Shown here piece after piece: positions 6,514 through 14,218 of a stretch of DNA of 22,456 nt; within the stretch, counting starts at the first letter, position 1; each line of letters begins with the position of its first letter. Position numbers and translations under genes: made by a program. Origin of the DNA: an uncultured Clostridia bacterium (lineage in GTDB: Bacteria; Bacillota; Clostridia; Christensenellales; DUVY01); assembly GCA_937895465.1 (NCBI GenBank), contig CALAYY010000117.1, positions 1 to 22,456 of the forward strand, given 5' to 3'. The notes below the pieces were generated by a model that did not search any database, was not told the DNA's origin, and was given only the letters and a program-made list of their open reading frames with translations.

Positions 6514-7458
6514 ATGATAAAAATAATAAAACATGATTTAGGTAATATAACTGCTGTATACACGATAATTGACGACATAGCCACTTTTACTATAGTGCCA
6601 AAAGAGAAATCAAACATAATTGACAATAATAAGCTGACATTAAAAGGTGAAAAATATAATTTGCCTGATCCGTTAATACAGGTGCATGTTTTTGGAGATA
6701 AAGTTAATAGACAATATTCTGCAGGACAAACAATGCGCAATTCGCAAAGTTCTTATGAGCTAAAGTATTGCAGACAAAAAGAACTGGTAACTGATAATAC
6801 TAAAGAAATAATTACATATTTAGAAAGAGAGGACGGTCAAAAAGCAGAACATCATGTTGTTTATAAAAGCCAAACAAAATATTTGAATGCATATACCGTA
6901 TACATCAATGATAGCGATAATGACATTGTTTTGGAGATGCTATCATCTTTTTCTTTGGGGAGCATTACTCCTTTTGTTAAAGATAATCCAGTTGGAAAGA
7001 TTATTCTCCATAGATTACGTTCACAATGGAGTGCAGAAGCTTTTTTGGAAAGTTTTGAATGTGAGAAGCTGTTAATGGAACCGTCTTGGATGAACTATGG
7101 TGTTAGGGGAGAGCGGTTTGGTCAAAGAGGCTCTTTTCCTGCAAGGCCGTTTATGCCGTTTGCTGGGATAACTGACACTAAAAACAATATTACTTGGGCT
7201 GCAAATATAGGATGTCCATCATCTTGGCAAATGGAATTCTATCTTGCTCAAAACTCTGTTAATTTGTCTGGCGGATTAGCCGATTTTGAATTTGGGCATT
7301 GGCGAAAAATATTAAAAAAAGGGCAAAAATTGATAACTCCGACTGCGACGATTACTGTTATCAGCGGAGATATAGACGAAGCTGCACAAATTCTAACTCA
7401 AAAGCAAAAAGAGTATAAGATACTTGATAATGAAAAGTCCCTTCCTATTTTTATATAA
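6514..7458 (+). CDS. GH36-type alpha-galactosidase, N-terminal domain fragment (frameshifted)
   Basis: This frame encodes 314 residues of the beta-sandwich that precedes the barrel in GH36 enzymes: LPDPLIQVHVFGDKVNRQYS near the start, SFPARPFMPFAGITDTKNNI in the middle, and GGLADFEFGHW with LKKGQKLITPTATITVISG at the end. It stops at TAA 7456-7458 right where the barrel should begin. Removing one A at about 7451-7453 gives LPIFYNDW, the expected GH36 junction, and joins it to the next frame. ATG 6514 lies 7 nt after AGGG; GTG 6511 is an alternative. On its own this fragment has no catalytic residue. It is the first gene behind the LacI-type operator. Confidence 0.8.
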   Translation: MIKIIKHDLGNITAVYTIIDDIATFTIVPKEKSNIIDNNKLTLKGEKYNLPDPLIQVHVFGDKVNRQYSAGQTMRNSQSSYELKYCRQKELVTDNTKEIITYLEREDGQKAEHHVVYKSQTKYLNAYTVYINDSDNDIVLEMLSSFSLGSITPFVKDNPVGKIILHRLRSQWSAEAFLESFECEKLLMEPSWMNYGVRGERFGQRGSFPARPFMPFAGITDTKNNITWAANIGCPSSWQMEFYLAQNSVNLSGGLADFEFGHWRKILKKGQKLITPTATITVISGDIDEAAQILTQKQKEYKILDNEKSLPIFI

Positions 7459-8617
7459 TGATTGGTGTAAAAACTGGGGTAAGTGCTCAAGACAAAATCT
7501 TATTCCTTTGATTGATGCAGCATCCGATTTTGGCATAAAATATTTTGTTATAGATGCAGGTTGGCTTGAGCCGTCTTATGAACATAAAAAAATATTTGAA
7601 GTTAAAAAAGATTTTTTTCCTCAAGGAATAGAAGAGATTGTTTCTTATATAAAACAAAAGGGCATGTCGCCAGGCATATGGTTTGAATTTGAAGGCGCTG
7701 ATTATGAGGTTTTGAGTAAAGTTATGCCTGATAACTTATTAAAAAGAGACGGCATAGTCATAGAAAATATGGAAAGAGCATTTTTAGATTTTCGGGATCC
7801 AGAAGTTATAACTAAGCTAAAAGAGCAAGTTGCATACTTTTTAAAAGAAAAAGGTTTTGAATATATAAAAGTTGATTACAATGAGAACATCGGTATAGGA
7901 TGTGATGGAGCCGAATCATTAGGTGAAGGCTTAAGGCAAAATATGCTTTGTGTGCAAGAATTTTTTAGAACAATCAAAGCCATTAACCCTCAGTTAGTTA
8001 TTGAGATTTGTTCTTCGGGAGGCATGCGTACAGAGCCTTCTATGATAGCATTAGGCGATCAAGTCTCTTTTTCAGATATTCATGAAACTGAAGAAGGTGC
8101 AGTAATAGCAGCTAATATGCATAGGGTATTGCAGCCTTCAAGAAGTCAAATATGGGCTACGCTTAGACAAGATGACGATATTGATAGATTGGTTAATACT
8201 ATATCAAAAGCTTTTTTAGGGAGACTTTGTTTTTCAGGGGACATAGAGCTTTTGGATTCTTTAAAAAAACAATATGTAAAAAAAGCTGTTAGTCTTTATG
8301 AGAAATGTGTACCTATAATAAAAGATGGAGAAACCTTTTATTTGACTAAAACTGTAAAATCAATAAGGCATCTAAAAGGTTATCAAGCTGTATTACGCCA
8401 AAATCAAAATGCAAATATAGCCATGCTTGTTATTAATACTTTTGATAACAACCATCAACAAATAATCATTGAGTCAAAATTATTAGATAATTATAAGATA
8501 ATAGATTCATTATTGTCTCCAGAAATATCAGCAGAAGTTAATAAAGGTTCTATGATTATAAAGGGCATGAAAAAATATAATGGAGCGGTGCTATTATTGC
8601 AAGGAGAAAACAAATGA
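7430..8617 (+). CDS. GH36-type alpha-galactosidase, catalytic barrel fragment
   Basis: This frame, one base on from the N-terminal part, carries the catalytic (beta/alpha)8 barrel and C-terminal beta domain. Visible GH36 marks are the barrel start YNDWCKNWGK, DAGW, the KGMSPGIWFEFE strand, the nucleophile in YIKVDYNEN (Asp codon 7874-7876), EICSSGGMRTEP, and the acid/base region VSFSDIHETEEG (Asp codon 8075-8077). Both catalytic aspartates are kept. The enzyme would hydrolyse terminal alpha-galactosides or a related alpha-glycoside in the cytoplasm (no signal peptide). ATG 7430 has no good ribosome site, so separate translation is doubtful; a full enzyme needs a +1 shift near 7450 or a corrected base. 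Its stop overlaps the next start (ATGA 8614-8617). Confidence 0.85.
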   Translation: MKSPFLFLYNDWCKNWGKCSRQNLIPLIDAASDFGIKYFVIDAGWLEPSYEHKKIFEVKKDFFPQGIEEIVSYIKQKGMSPGIWFEFEGADYEVLSKVMPDNLLKRDGIVIENMERAFLDFRDPEVITKLKEQVAYFLKEKGFEYIKVDYNENIGIGCDGAESLGEGLRQNMLCVQEFFRTIKAINPQLVIEICSSGGMRTEPSMIALGDQVSFSDIHETEEGAVIAANMHRVLQPSRSQIWATLRQDDDIDRLVNTISKAFLGRLCFSGDIELLDSLKKQYVKKAVSLYEKCVPIIKDGETFYLTKTVKSIRHLKGYQAVLRQNQNANIAMLVINTFDNNHQQIIIESKLLDNYKIIDSLLSPEISAEVNKGSMIIKGMKKYNGAVLLLQGENK

Positions 8618-9792
8618 AAAAAGACAGAGATTTTTATTTTGGTATTTGTGAGATTTTTGAGGGTGCTATTGATAAGGCTATAGATCCCAGACAAACTGTA
8701 GATCTTGTAATCAAAACAGGATTTAAGTCTATGAGGCTTTGGATGCACAATAGCGATCTAATGACATTAGACAGCGATGGACGACCTATTTTAAAACAAG
8801 CCAAAATTGCAGTGTATAAGGAATTGATTGATATGCTCATTAAAGGAGGGGTAACTCACCTTACGGCAATGAATCACAGATATTTATATCCTCAAAACTT
8901 TGCAGACAACCCAGCAGAAAACACTTTTCCGTCATTTGACAGCAAATACTATCTTCCCTTTATGGAACTACAGACACAGTCTTATGAACTCCTGGTAAAA
9001 ACTTTTCCTCAAATAAAGTTTTGGGAAGTAGGTAATGAAGTTAATGTGGATAGGTTTGTTGCAAAAGTCGGTTATGGCGAAAACAATTCAAACCAAGACA
9101 CGACATTTACAATTGAAGAAAAAGCACAATTAGTTACAGACTTATGTTATTATTGCAGCCTAGGAATAAAAAAAGCCAACGCCCAAGCTTTGGTTGTAAT
9201 GCCATCTCCAGCAGGTGATAGATTTGTTTCTGCTGATTTTATTGACAGAATTTACACCAATATATTAAGCGGCAAGCATCCTACGGGCAGACCGTTTGAT
9301 AATAATTTGAGAAAATACTTTGATGTTTTATCATGGCATCCGTATAATTTTAGCGGTGATTCAAATTCTTTGGTTGATACATGCAATTATATATATAATA
9401 TTGCCAAAAAGCATAAAGACAATAATATCAAAGTTTTTATAACAGAATATGGCTATTATGATGATGATCTTATAAAATATGGCTTGTCTCAACGAGATTC
9501 GGATATAAGGCAAGCGGGCTGTCTTATCGGCGATTTGGATGCAATCAAACAAAAGTTACCCTATGTAGAAACAGTACATATTTTTAGGCTTTTTGATTGG
9601 TTGAATGGTCCGGGCATGGAAAAGACTTTTGGTTTGTTTACTTCACCTCAAAGTCCTTCAGGTATTATACCTAAAGCAAAAGGCGTAATGGTGTATAAGT
9701 ATCTCAAAGGCATTAACAGTGATACAAGATTACTTTACAAGTATTCCAAATTAGATATTCAAGATGATAAACTTATAAACAATAAGGATTAA
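8614..9792 (+). CDS. Clan GH-A glycoside hydrolase (GH39/GH5-like), cytoplasmic
   Basis: A 392-residue TIM-barrel hydrolase without a signal peptide. The acid/base is seen in FWEVGNEVN (Glu142 after the NE pair), and the nucleophile in VFITEYGYY (Glu278). VLSWHPYNF (His242) fits the strand between them. This two-glutamate layout is that of retaining clan GH-A enzymes; the exact family (GH39, GH5 or an unassigned one) cannot be fixed by eye. It probably cleaves a beta-glycoside of the imported sugar. AAGGAG just upstream and the ATGA overlap with the GH36 frame show translational coupling. Its N-terminal FYFGICEIFEGAID closely resembles residues 46-59 of the lipoprotein at the right edge of the window. 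Confidence 0.8.
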   Translation: MKKDRDFYFGICEIFEGAIDKAIDPRQTVDLVIKTGFKSMRLWMHNSDLMTLDSDGRPILKQAKIAVYKELIDMLIKGGVTHLTAMNHRYLYPQNFADNPAENTFPSFDSKYYLPFMELQTQSYELLVKTFPQIKFWEVGNEVNVDRFVAKVGYGENNSNQDTTFTIEEKAQLVTDLCYYCSLGIKKANAQALVVMPSPAGDRFVSADFIDRIYTNILSGKHPTGRPFDNNLRKYFDVLSWHPYNFSGDSNSLVDTCNYIYNIAKKHKDNNIKVFITEYGYYDDDLIKYGLSQRDSDIRQAGCLIGDLDAIKQKLPYVETVHIFRLFDWLNGPGMEKTFGLFTSPQSPSGIIPKAKGVMVYKYLKGINSDTRLLYKYSKLDIQDDKLINNKD

Positions 9793-9796
9793 GATA

Positions 9797-10687
9797 ATGA
9801 AAGCAAAGATCCCTATAATAATTGATACTGATATAGGCGATGATATTGATGATATTTGGGCACTTGGTCTTGCCATTGCTTCTAATATGTTCGATATCAA
9901 ACTAATATCGGTTTGTTATGCTGACATAGAATATAAGACTAAAATTGTTTATGATATTATAACTAAAACAAAAAATGATAAAATTGCACTTGCCAAAGGT
10001 GTTGAAATACTACATAACCTTAATCCTCCTCATTATCAACGAGTAAAAGATTTGAAGGGATCAGCATTTGAAGATGCACCCAAAAGTATTGCTGAGCAAG
10101 TTAAGCAAGGTGTAAGAGATATAATTGCACTAGGTCCTCTTGATAATATTGCCAGATTCGTGACACAATATAAAGATTTAAAAGATAAATGCCGTATTAT
10201 TATTATGGGCGGTAGCATTTATAAAGGTTATATAAATCAAACTGCACCTTGTGCTGAGTATAATATACAAGTATTACCTAAAGCTTTTCAAACAGTTTTA
10301 AATTCGGGTTTTGAAATTATACTGGCGCCGTTGGATGTTTGTCGGGATTTTATCATTGAAGGCAGACATTTTGCCGCTTTAAAAGATTCGTCAAACACAG
10401 TCATTAATATAGTATTGGATTATTATCAAGAATGGCATAAAAATTATCAAGGAGGGGCAATTAAATATGATCAAAAAATATCTAGCGGAATTTTATATGA
10501 TATATTACCTATATTATATTTAATTGATCCAGATAATTTTATTGAATCAGACAAGAAAATTATATGCACAAAAGCTGGCTATACAAAATTAAGATTTTAC
10601 GGGAAAAAGGTCAAGGCACTTTTGGGCTTAAAAGATAAAGAAAAAGCTATTTCCCATGTAACCGATATATTCTTAAGGAAAGATTAA
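9797..10687 (+). CDS. Divergent nucleoside-hydrolase-like protein
   Basis: A 296-residue member of the nucleoside hydrolase fold. The N-terminal aspartate cluster is intact (IIDTDIGDDIDD, residues 8-19), followed by DIIALGPLDNIA and RIIIMGGSIYKG, typical middle loops, and CAEYNIQVLPKA, matching the AEFN substrate loop but lacking its usual later Asp. At the C-terminus the HD pair is replaced by a Tyr-Asp pair (ILYDILPIL), so the calcium-binding Asp remains and the His is gone. It sits 4 nt after one glycosidase and overlaps the next by one base, so it belongs to the glycan pathway. It may cleave a non-nucleoside N- or O-glycoside, or a nucleoside-like product; this is inference. Confidence 0.75.
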   Translation: MKAKIPIIIDTDIGDDIDDIWALGLAIASNMFDIKLISVCYADIEYKTKIVYDIITKTKNDKIALAKGVEILHNLNPPHYQRVKDLKGSAFEDAPKSIAEQVKQGVRDIIALGPLDNIARFVTQYKDLKDKCRIIIMGGSIYKGYINQTAPCAEYNIQVLPKAFQTVLNSGFEIILAPLDVCRDFIIEGRHFAALKDSSNTVINIVLDYYQEWHKNYQGGAIKYDQKISSGILYDILPILYLIDPDNFIESDKKIICTKAGYTKLRFYGKKVKALLGLKDKEKAISHVTDIFLRKD

Positions 10688-11907
10688 TGAGAAAAATTAA
10701 TTTTGGAGTTAATTATATTCCTTCAAAAAGTTGGTATTTTCAATGGGCAGAAGATCTTGATAGCATAAAAGATGATTTTTGGGCGATAAGGGCAATTGGT
10801 TTAGAACATTTAAGGATTCAACTTCGCTGGGATTTGTTTCAGCCTGAGCCTTATAAACTAAATTCTGTCTATATGAAAAGGCTTGAAAAGGTATTAGACA
10901 TTGCAAAAGATACGGGACTTGAGATAGAAGTATCAGCTTTGACAGGCTGGCTTAGTGGGTTTTGGTTTTTGCCTTCATTTGCTCAAAAGGGTAATATTAT
11001 ATGCAACGGCGACATTATTAAAAGCGAATTATTCTTTTTAAAGCAGCTTTCAGCTTTTTGTTGCCATCCTGCGTTTTACGGATTAGATATTGGCAACGAA
11101 ATAAATATGTATGCTTATAAGGACATGCCGAACAGTATATTTAATATGGAAGAAGGCAATAAATGGCTTAGAACGATTGCTTTAGGATGTAATGAATATT
11201 ATCAAAATAAAAGCGTAACAATAGGCTGTGATCATCAGCCATGGCTTGAGGATAAATTTTTCTCTAGAAGAAATCTTGCATCTTTTGGTACATCTACTGC
11301 CTTACATACTTGGATAGAGTTTACAGGGGCAACCAAATATCATAGGGGAGCATTTTCAAACCAGTCTTTGCATTTGGGAGAAATTTGTTCAAAGATTGCT
11401 GATGCATATTCTTCTGATTTTGATAGAAATATCAATATACAAGAGTTCGGGATTTCAGACTTATGGCTTGAAAAGGATCAAAATATTGAAGATTTTATTT
11501 TGACTTTTATTAAAAACACACTAAAATGCTCTCAAACTAATCGTATTACTTTTTGGTGTTCACATGATATTGATCAGAAATACAATGAATTTAATGAGCT
11601 TGAATATGGTCTAGGCTTGTTTAATAATAAAAATGAACTAAAGCCTGTGGGCAGAGCATACAAAAAAGCAATATCATTATATAAAAATATAACAAAAGAA
11701 CATTCAGAAACAACAGCAATATTAATTAATGATAGCTATAAAAAGTCAGACAAGGATTTTGGATGGTATTTTGGAGAAAAATTTTGCGCATTAAAAGAAA
11801 AAGGTAAAGATTCTATTTGCTTTATAACCGAAGATAATATTAATAATTTTGAATACTTGAGGACAAGACATATCACTAAGTTAATATATCCTGAGGAGGT
11901 TTTATGA
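10687..11907 (+). CDS. Second clan GH-A glycoside hydrolase (GH5-like)
   Basis: A 406-residue cytoplasmic TIM-barrel protein with GLEHLRIQLRWDLFQPEP at the second strand, LDIGNEINMY carrying the acid/base Glu138, and INIQEFGIS carrying the nucleophile Glu253. RITFWCSHDID fits the eighth strand. It resembles GH5-type cellulase/mannanase folds and is only distantly like the GH-A enzyme at 8614. After about residue 335 a tail of roughly 70 residues follows (ETTAILINDSYKKSDKDFGW onward) that looks like the start of an amidotransferase-like domain as found behind some beta-galactosidase barrels, but cut short. The ATG overlaps the previous stop (TAATG), and its own stop overlaps the next ATG by 4 nt. 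Confidence 0.75.
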   Translation: MRKINFGVNYIPSKSWYFQWAEDLDSIKDDFWAIRAIGLEHLRIQLRWDLFQPEPYKLNSVYMKRLEKVLDIAKDTGLEIEVSALTGWLSGFWFLPSFAQKGNIICNGDIIKSELFFLKQLSAFCCHPAFYGLDIGNEINMYAYKDMPNSIFNMEEGNKWLRTIALGCNEYYQNKSVTIGCDHQPWLEDKFFSRRNLASFGTSTALHTWIEFTGATKYHRGAFSNQSLHLGEICSKIADAYSSDFDRNINIQEFGISDLWLEKDQNIEDFILTFIKNTLKCSQTNRITFWCSHDIDQKYNEFNELEYGLGLFNNKNELKPVGRAYKKAISLYKNITKEHSETTAILINDSYKKSDKDFGWYFGEKFCALKEKGKDSICFITEDNINNFEYLRTRHITKLIYPEEVL

Positions 11908-13106
11908 TTAATAACTTTGATGTAATTGTCGTAGGTGGCGGACCGTCAGGATGTGCAGCGGCATTATCGGCGTCAAGAGCTGGCGCTAAAGTGCTTATTA
12001 TTGAAAAAAACAGTTGCTTAGGAGGCATGGGAACATCAGGTTTAGTCCCATCATGGTGTCCTGTTCATAAAGAGCTTTTTTCTCCTTTAGTATTAGAAAT
12101 CTTTGAAGAAGGTTACAAATCTTTATCAATAACCTACGGCGATAAAGAAGAATGGGTTCCGATTAATCATGAAAGTCTAAAGTTAATTTATGAAAGAAAA
12201 TTATTAGAAGCAAGATGCAAAATATTATTTTGTTCTAATTTTATAGATGTAAAAGGTATAACAGGTAAAAGAATTTTAAGAGTTTGGACAGGCGAGAAGT
12301 TTGTAGAGTTTAGTGCAAAAATCCTTATTGACTGTACTGGTAATGCTTCATTATCTAAGATGTTGGGAGCAACATTAATACATAGCAAACAAAAACAACC
12401 CTCAACCTTATGTTTTGTAGTTGGAAATGTTAATGACGAGCTGTACGATGAGAGTGCATTGCATACCAACAATCCCCAAAGTCCAATTTATAAAATTATC
12501 AGCGATAATAACTTTCCTAATATCCGACATGCTCATTTTTGCAGCAAATTAATTGCACCAGGTATTATTGCCTTTAATGCGGGCTATATTGAAGATATCG
12601 ATATAAATGATGGCTTTTCTATCAGTAAAGGTTTGATTTTAGGAAGGCAAATGGTTCAGGAGTATATAGTAGCATTAAAGAAATACACAAAAGCATTTAA
12701 TAATGCTGTAATTATTTCAACTGCCTCAACTTTGGGCATAAGAGAGAGCTATCGAGTTGAGGGCGAATATATTTTAACTATTGATGATTATAATAAAAGG
12801 AATAAATTTTATGATGCTGTTGTAAAAAACGATTATTTCTTAGATATTCATTCAAAAGAGCTTAACGAAAACTATTTAAGAAAAGACAATAATATTGAGA
12901 ATTATTTTAAAAATTATAAAAAAGGCGAATATTACGAAATACCTTTACGTTGCCTTATTCCAAAAGGGTTTGAAGATTTTCTAGTTGCGGGACGTATTAT
13001 AAGCGTAGATGAATTTGTTCAGGGTAGTATAAGAACAATGCCTGCGTGTTTGGCGACAGGAGAAGTTGCAGGAAAAGAAGCGGTTAATCGTTTAAAATAT
13101 ATTTAA
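11904..13106 (+). CDS. FAD-dependent oxidoreductase (FAD_oxidored family)
   Basis: A 400-residue flavoprotein with the Rossmann dinucleotide motif VIVVGGGPSGCAAALSA at residues 8-24 and Glu34 ending the second strand (VLIIEK) for the ribose. GGMGTSGLVPS follows, which is characteristic of the FAD_oxidored group (PF12831). The C-terminal FAD motif is also present: FLVAGRIISVDEF, then SIRTMPACLATGEVAGKEA. The enzyme should oxidise or reduce a small substrate in the cytoplasm; its place at the end of a glycosidase operon suggests a sugar or aglycone. GAGGAGG at 11892-11898 is a strong ribosome site and ATGA couples it to the upstream gene. It is the last gene before the lacI promoter. Confidence 0.85.
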   Translation: MINNFDVIVVGGGPSGCAAALSASRAGAKVLIIEKNSCLGGMGTSGLVPSWCPVHKELFSPLVLEIFEEGYKSLSITYGDKEEWVPINHESLKLIYERKLLEARCKILFCSNFIDVKGITGKRILRVWTGEKFVEFSAKILIDCTGNASLSKMLGATLIHSKQKQPSTLCFVVGNVNDELYDESALHTNNPQSPIYKIISDNNFPNIRHAHFCSKLIAPGIIAFNAGYIEDIDINDGFSISKGLILGRQMVQEYIVALKKYTKAFNNAVIISTASTLGIRESYRVEGEYILTIDDYNKRNKFYDAVVKNDYFLDIHSKELNENYLRKDNNIENYFKNYKKGEYYEIPLRCLIPKGFEDFLVAGRIISVDEFVQGSIRTMPACLATGEVAGKEAVNRLKYI

Positions 13107-13123
13107 AAAATAATTAATATATA

Positions 13124-13166
13124 TTGCATATTGTATAAAAATATGATATAATGTAATCGATTACAT
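13124..13166 (+). promoter_or_regulatory. lacI promoter with autoregulatory operator
   Basis: The -35 is TTGCAT at 13124-13129 and the -10 is TATAAT at 13147-13152, with a 17-bp spacer. The perfect palindrome atgtaatcgattacat lies at 13151-13166, overlapping the end of the -10. It is identical over 16 bp to the site before the GH36 gene, which supports autoregulation by the LacI protein encoded 14 nt further on. Confidence 0.88.
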
Positions 13167-13180
13167 AAGGCAGGGATTTG

Positions 13181-14176
13181 ATGACAATTCAAGATGTAGC
13201 AAAAAAAACCAATTATTCAGTTGCAACTATTTCTCGCGTAATTAATGGAGATCCTCGAGTAGCTCAAAAAACGCGGGAAAAAGTTAATGCAGCTATAGAA
13301 GACTTAGGATATGTACCTAATCTCTTGGGTAGAAATTTACGCCAAGTCAAGAGCAATGTAATTTATGTTTTATTACCGTCTATTGACAATTCATTTTATT
13401 CTAAGATAGTTCAAAGTATTGAAAAAGAATCAATTAAAACCAAAATTAGCATCATGATTTGTGAAACTTATAATGATTTTAATCGTTATAAAACTTTTAT
13501 GGATGCAATAAGAAAAAGATTGGCTGATGGCATTATTTTAATCTCACCTGGAAAATCAGAATTATTACCTAACTTTGATGATATACCTGCGGTCGTATGT
13601 TGTGAAACAGATAGTTTTAATTGCAGTCAAGTTGATATTGATAATGAATCGGCAGCTTATGACGCTGTAAATCATCTAATACAAACAGGCAAAAAGAAGA
13701 TAATGTTTATTGGCGGTGACTTTACATCCAGTCATTTGCGTAAAAAAGGATATTTAAGGGCGTTAAAAGAAGTTGGACTCGAAACAAATCAAGACTTGAT
13801 TATAGATAAAGACTGTTATGGATATGAGGACGGACTAAAAGCTGCTAAAAAGATATTGGAATCTCAAACAAAACCTGATGCAGTGTTTGCGGTGGCAGAT
13901 CAAATCGCATTCGGAGTAATAAAAGTCTTCAATAAGGCAGGACTAAAGATTCCTCAGGATGTTGCCGTATGTGGTTTTGATAATTTGACATATGCAAAAA
14001 TGCATAATCCTTCTCTTACAACGATTATGCAGCCAAGAATGGAATTAGGAGCTGAAGCGTTCAAACTTATATACTCAAAATTAAAAAATCCTCAGTCTAA
14101 AATAAAAAAAGTGATTTTAGAACATAAGTTAATCAAAAGATATTCTACTACAGGTATTGAAAACGAAGAAATTTAA
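13181..14176 (+). CDS. LacI family transcriptional regulator
   Basis: A 331-residue repressor. Residues 1-27 form the LacI helix-turn-helix (TIQDVAKKTNYSVATISRVI), followed by the hinge helix region PNLLGRNLRQ that inserts into the minor groove at a central CG. The rest is a periplasmic-binding-protein-like sensor: VIYVLLPSIDNSFYSKIVQS, KIMFIGGDF, AVFAVADQIAFG and VAVCGFDN. The ligand is presumably the imported sugar. ATG 13181 is preferred over TTG 13178 because of caggga at 13171-13176. Three matching operators in the window define its likely regulon: GH36 operon, itself and the transporter operon. Confidence 0.92.
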   Translation: MTIQDVAKKTNYSVATISRVINGDPRVAQKTREKVNAAIEDLGYVPNLLGRNLRQVKSNVIYVLLPSIDNSFYSKIVQSIEKESIKTKISIMICETYNDFNRYKTFMDAIRKRLADGIILISPGKSELLPNFDDIPAVVCCETDSFNCSQVDIDNESAAYDAVNHLIQTGKKKIMFIGGDFTSSHLRKKGYLRALKEVGLETNQDLIIDKDCYGYEDGLKAAKKILESQTKPDAVFAVADQIAFGVIKVFNKAGLKIPQDVAVCGFDNLTYAKMHNPSLTTIMQPRMELGAEAFKLIYSKLKNPQSKIKKVILEHKLIKRYSTTGIENEEI

Positions 14177-14218
14177 AATAGAGATAAACTAAAACTGAAT
14201 TAAAGGACAATAAAAAAC

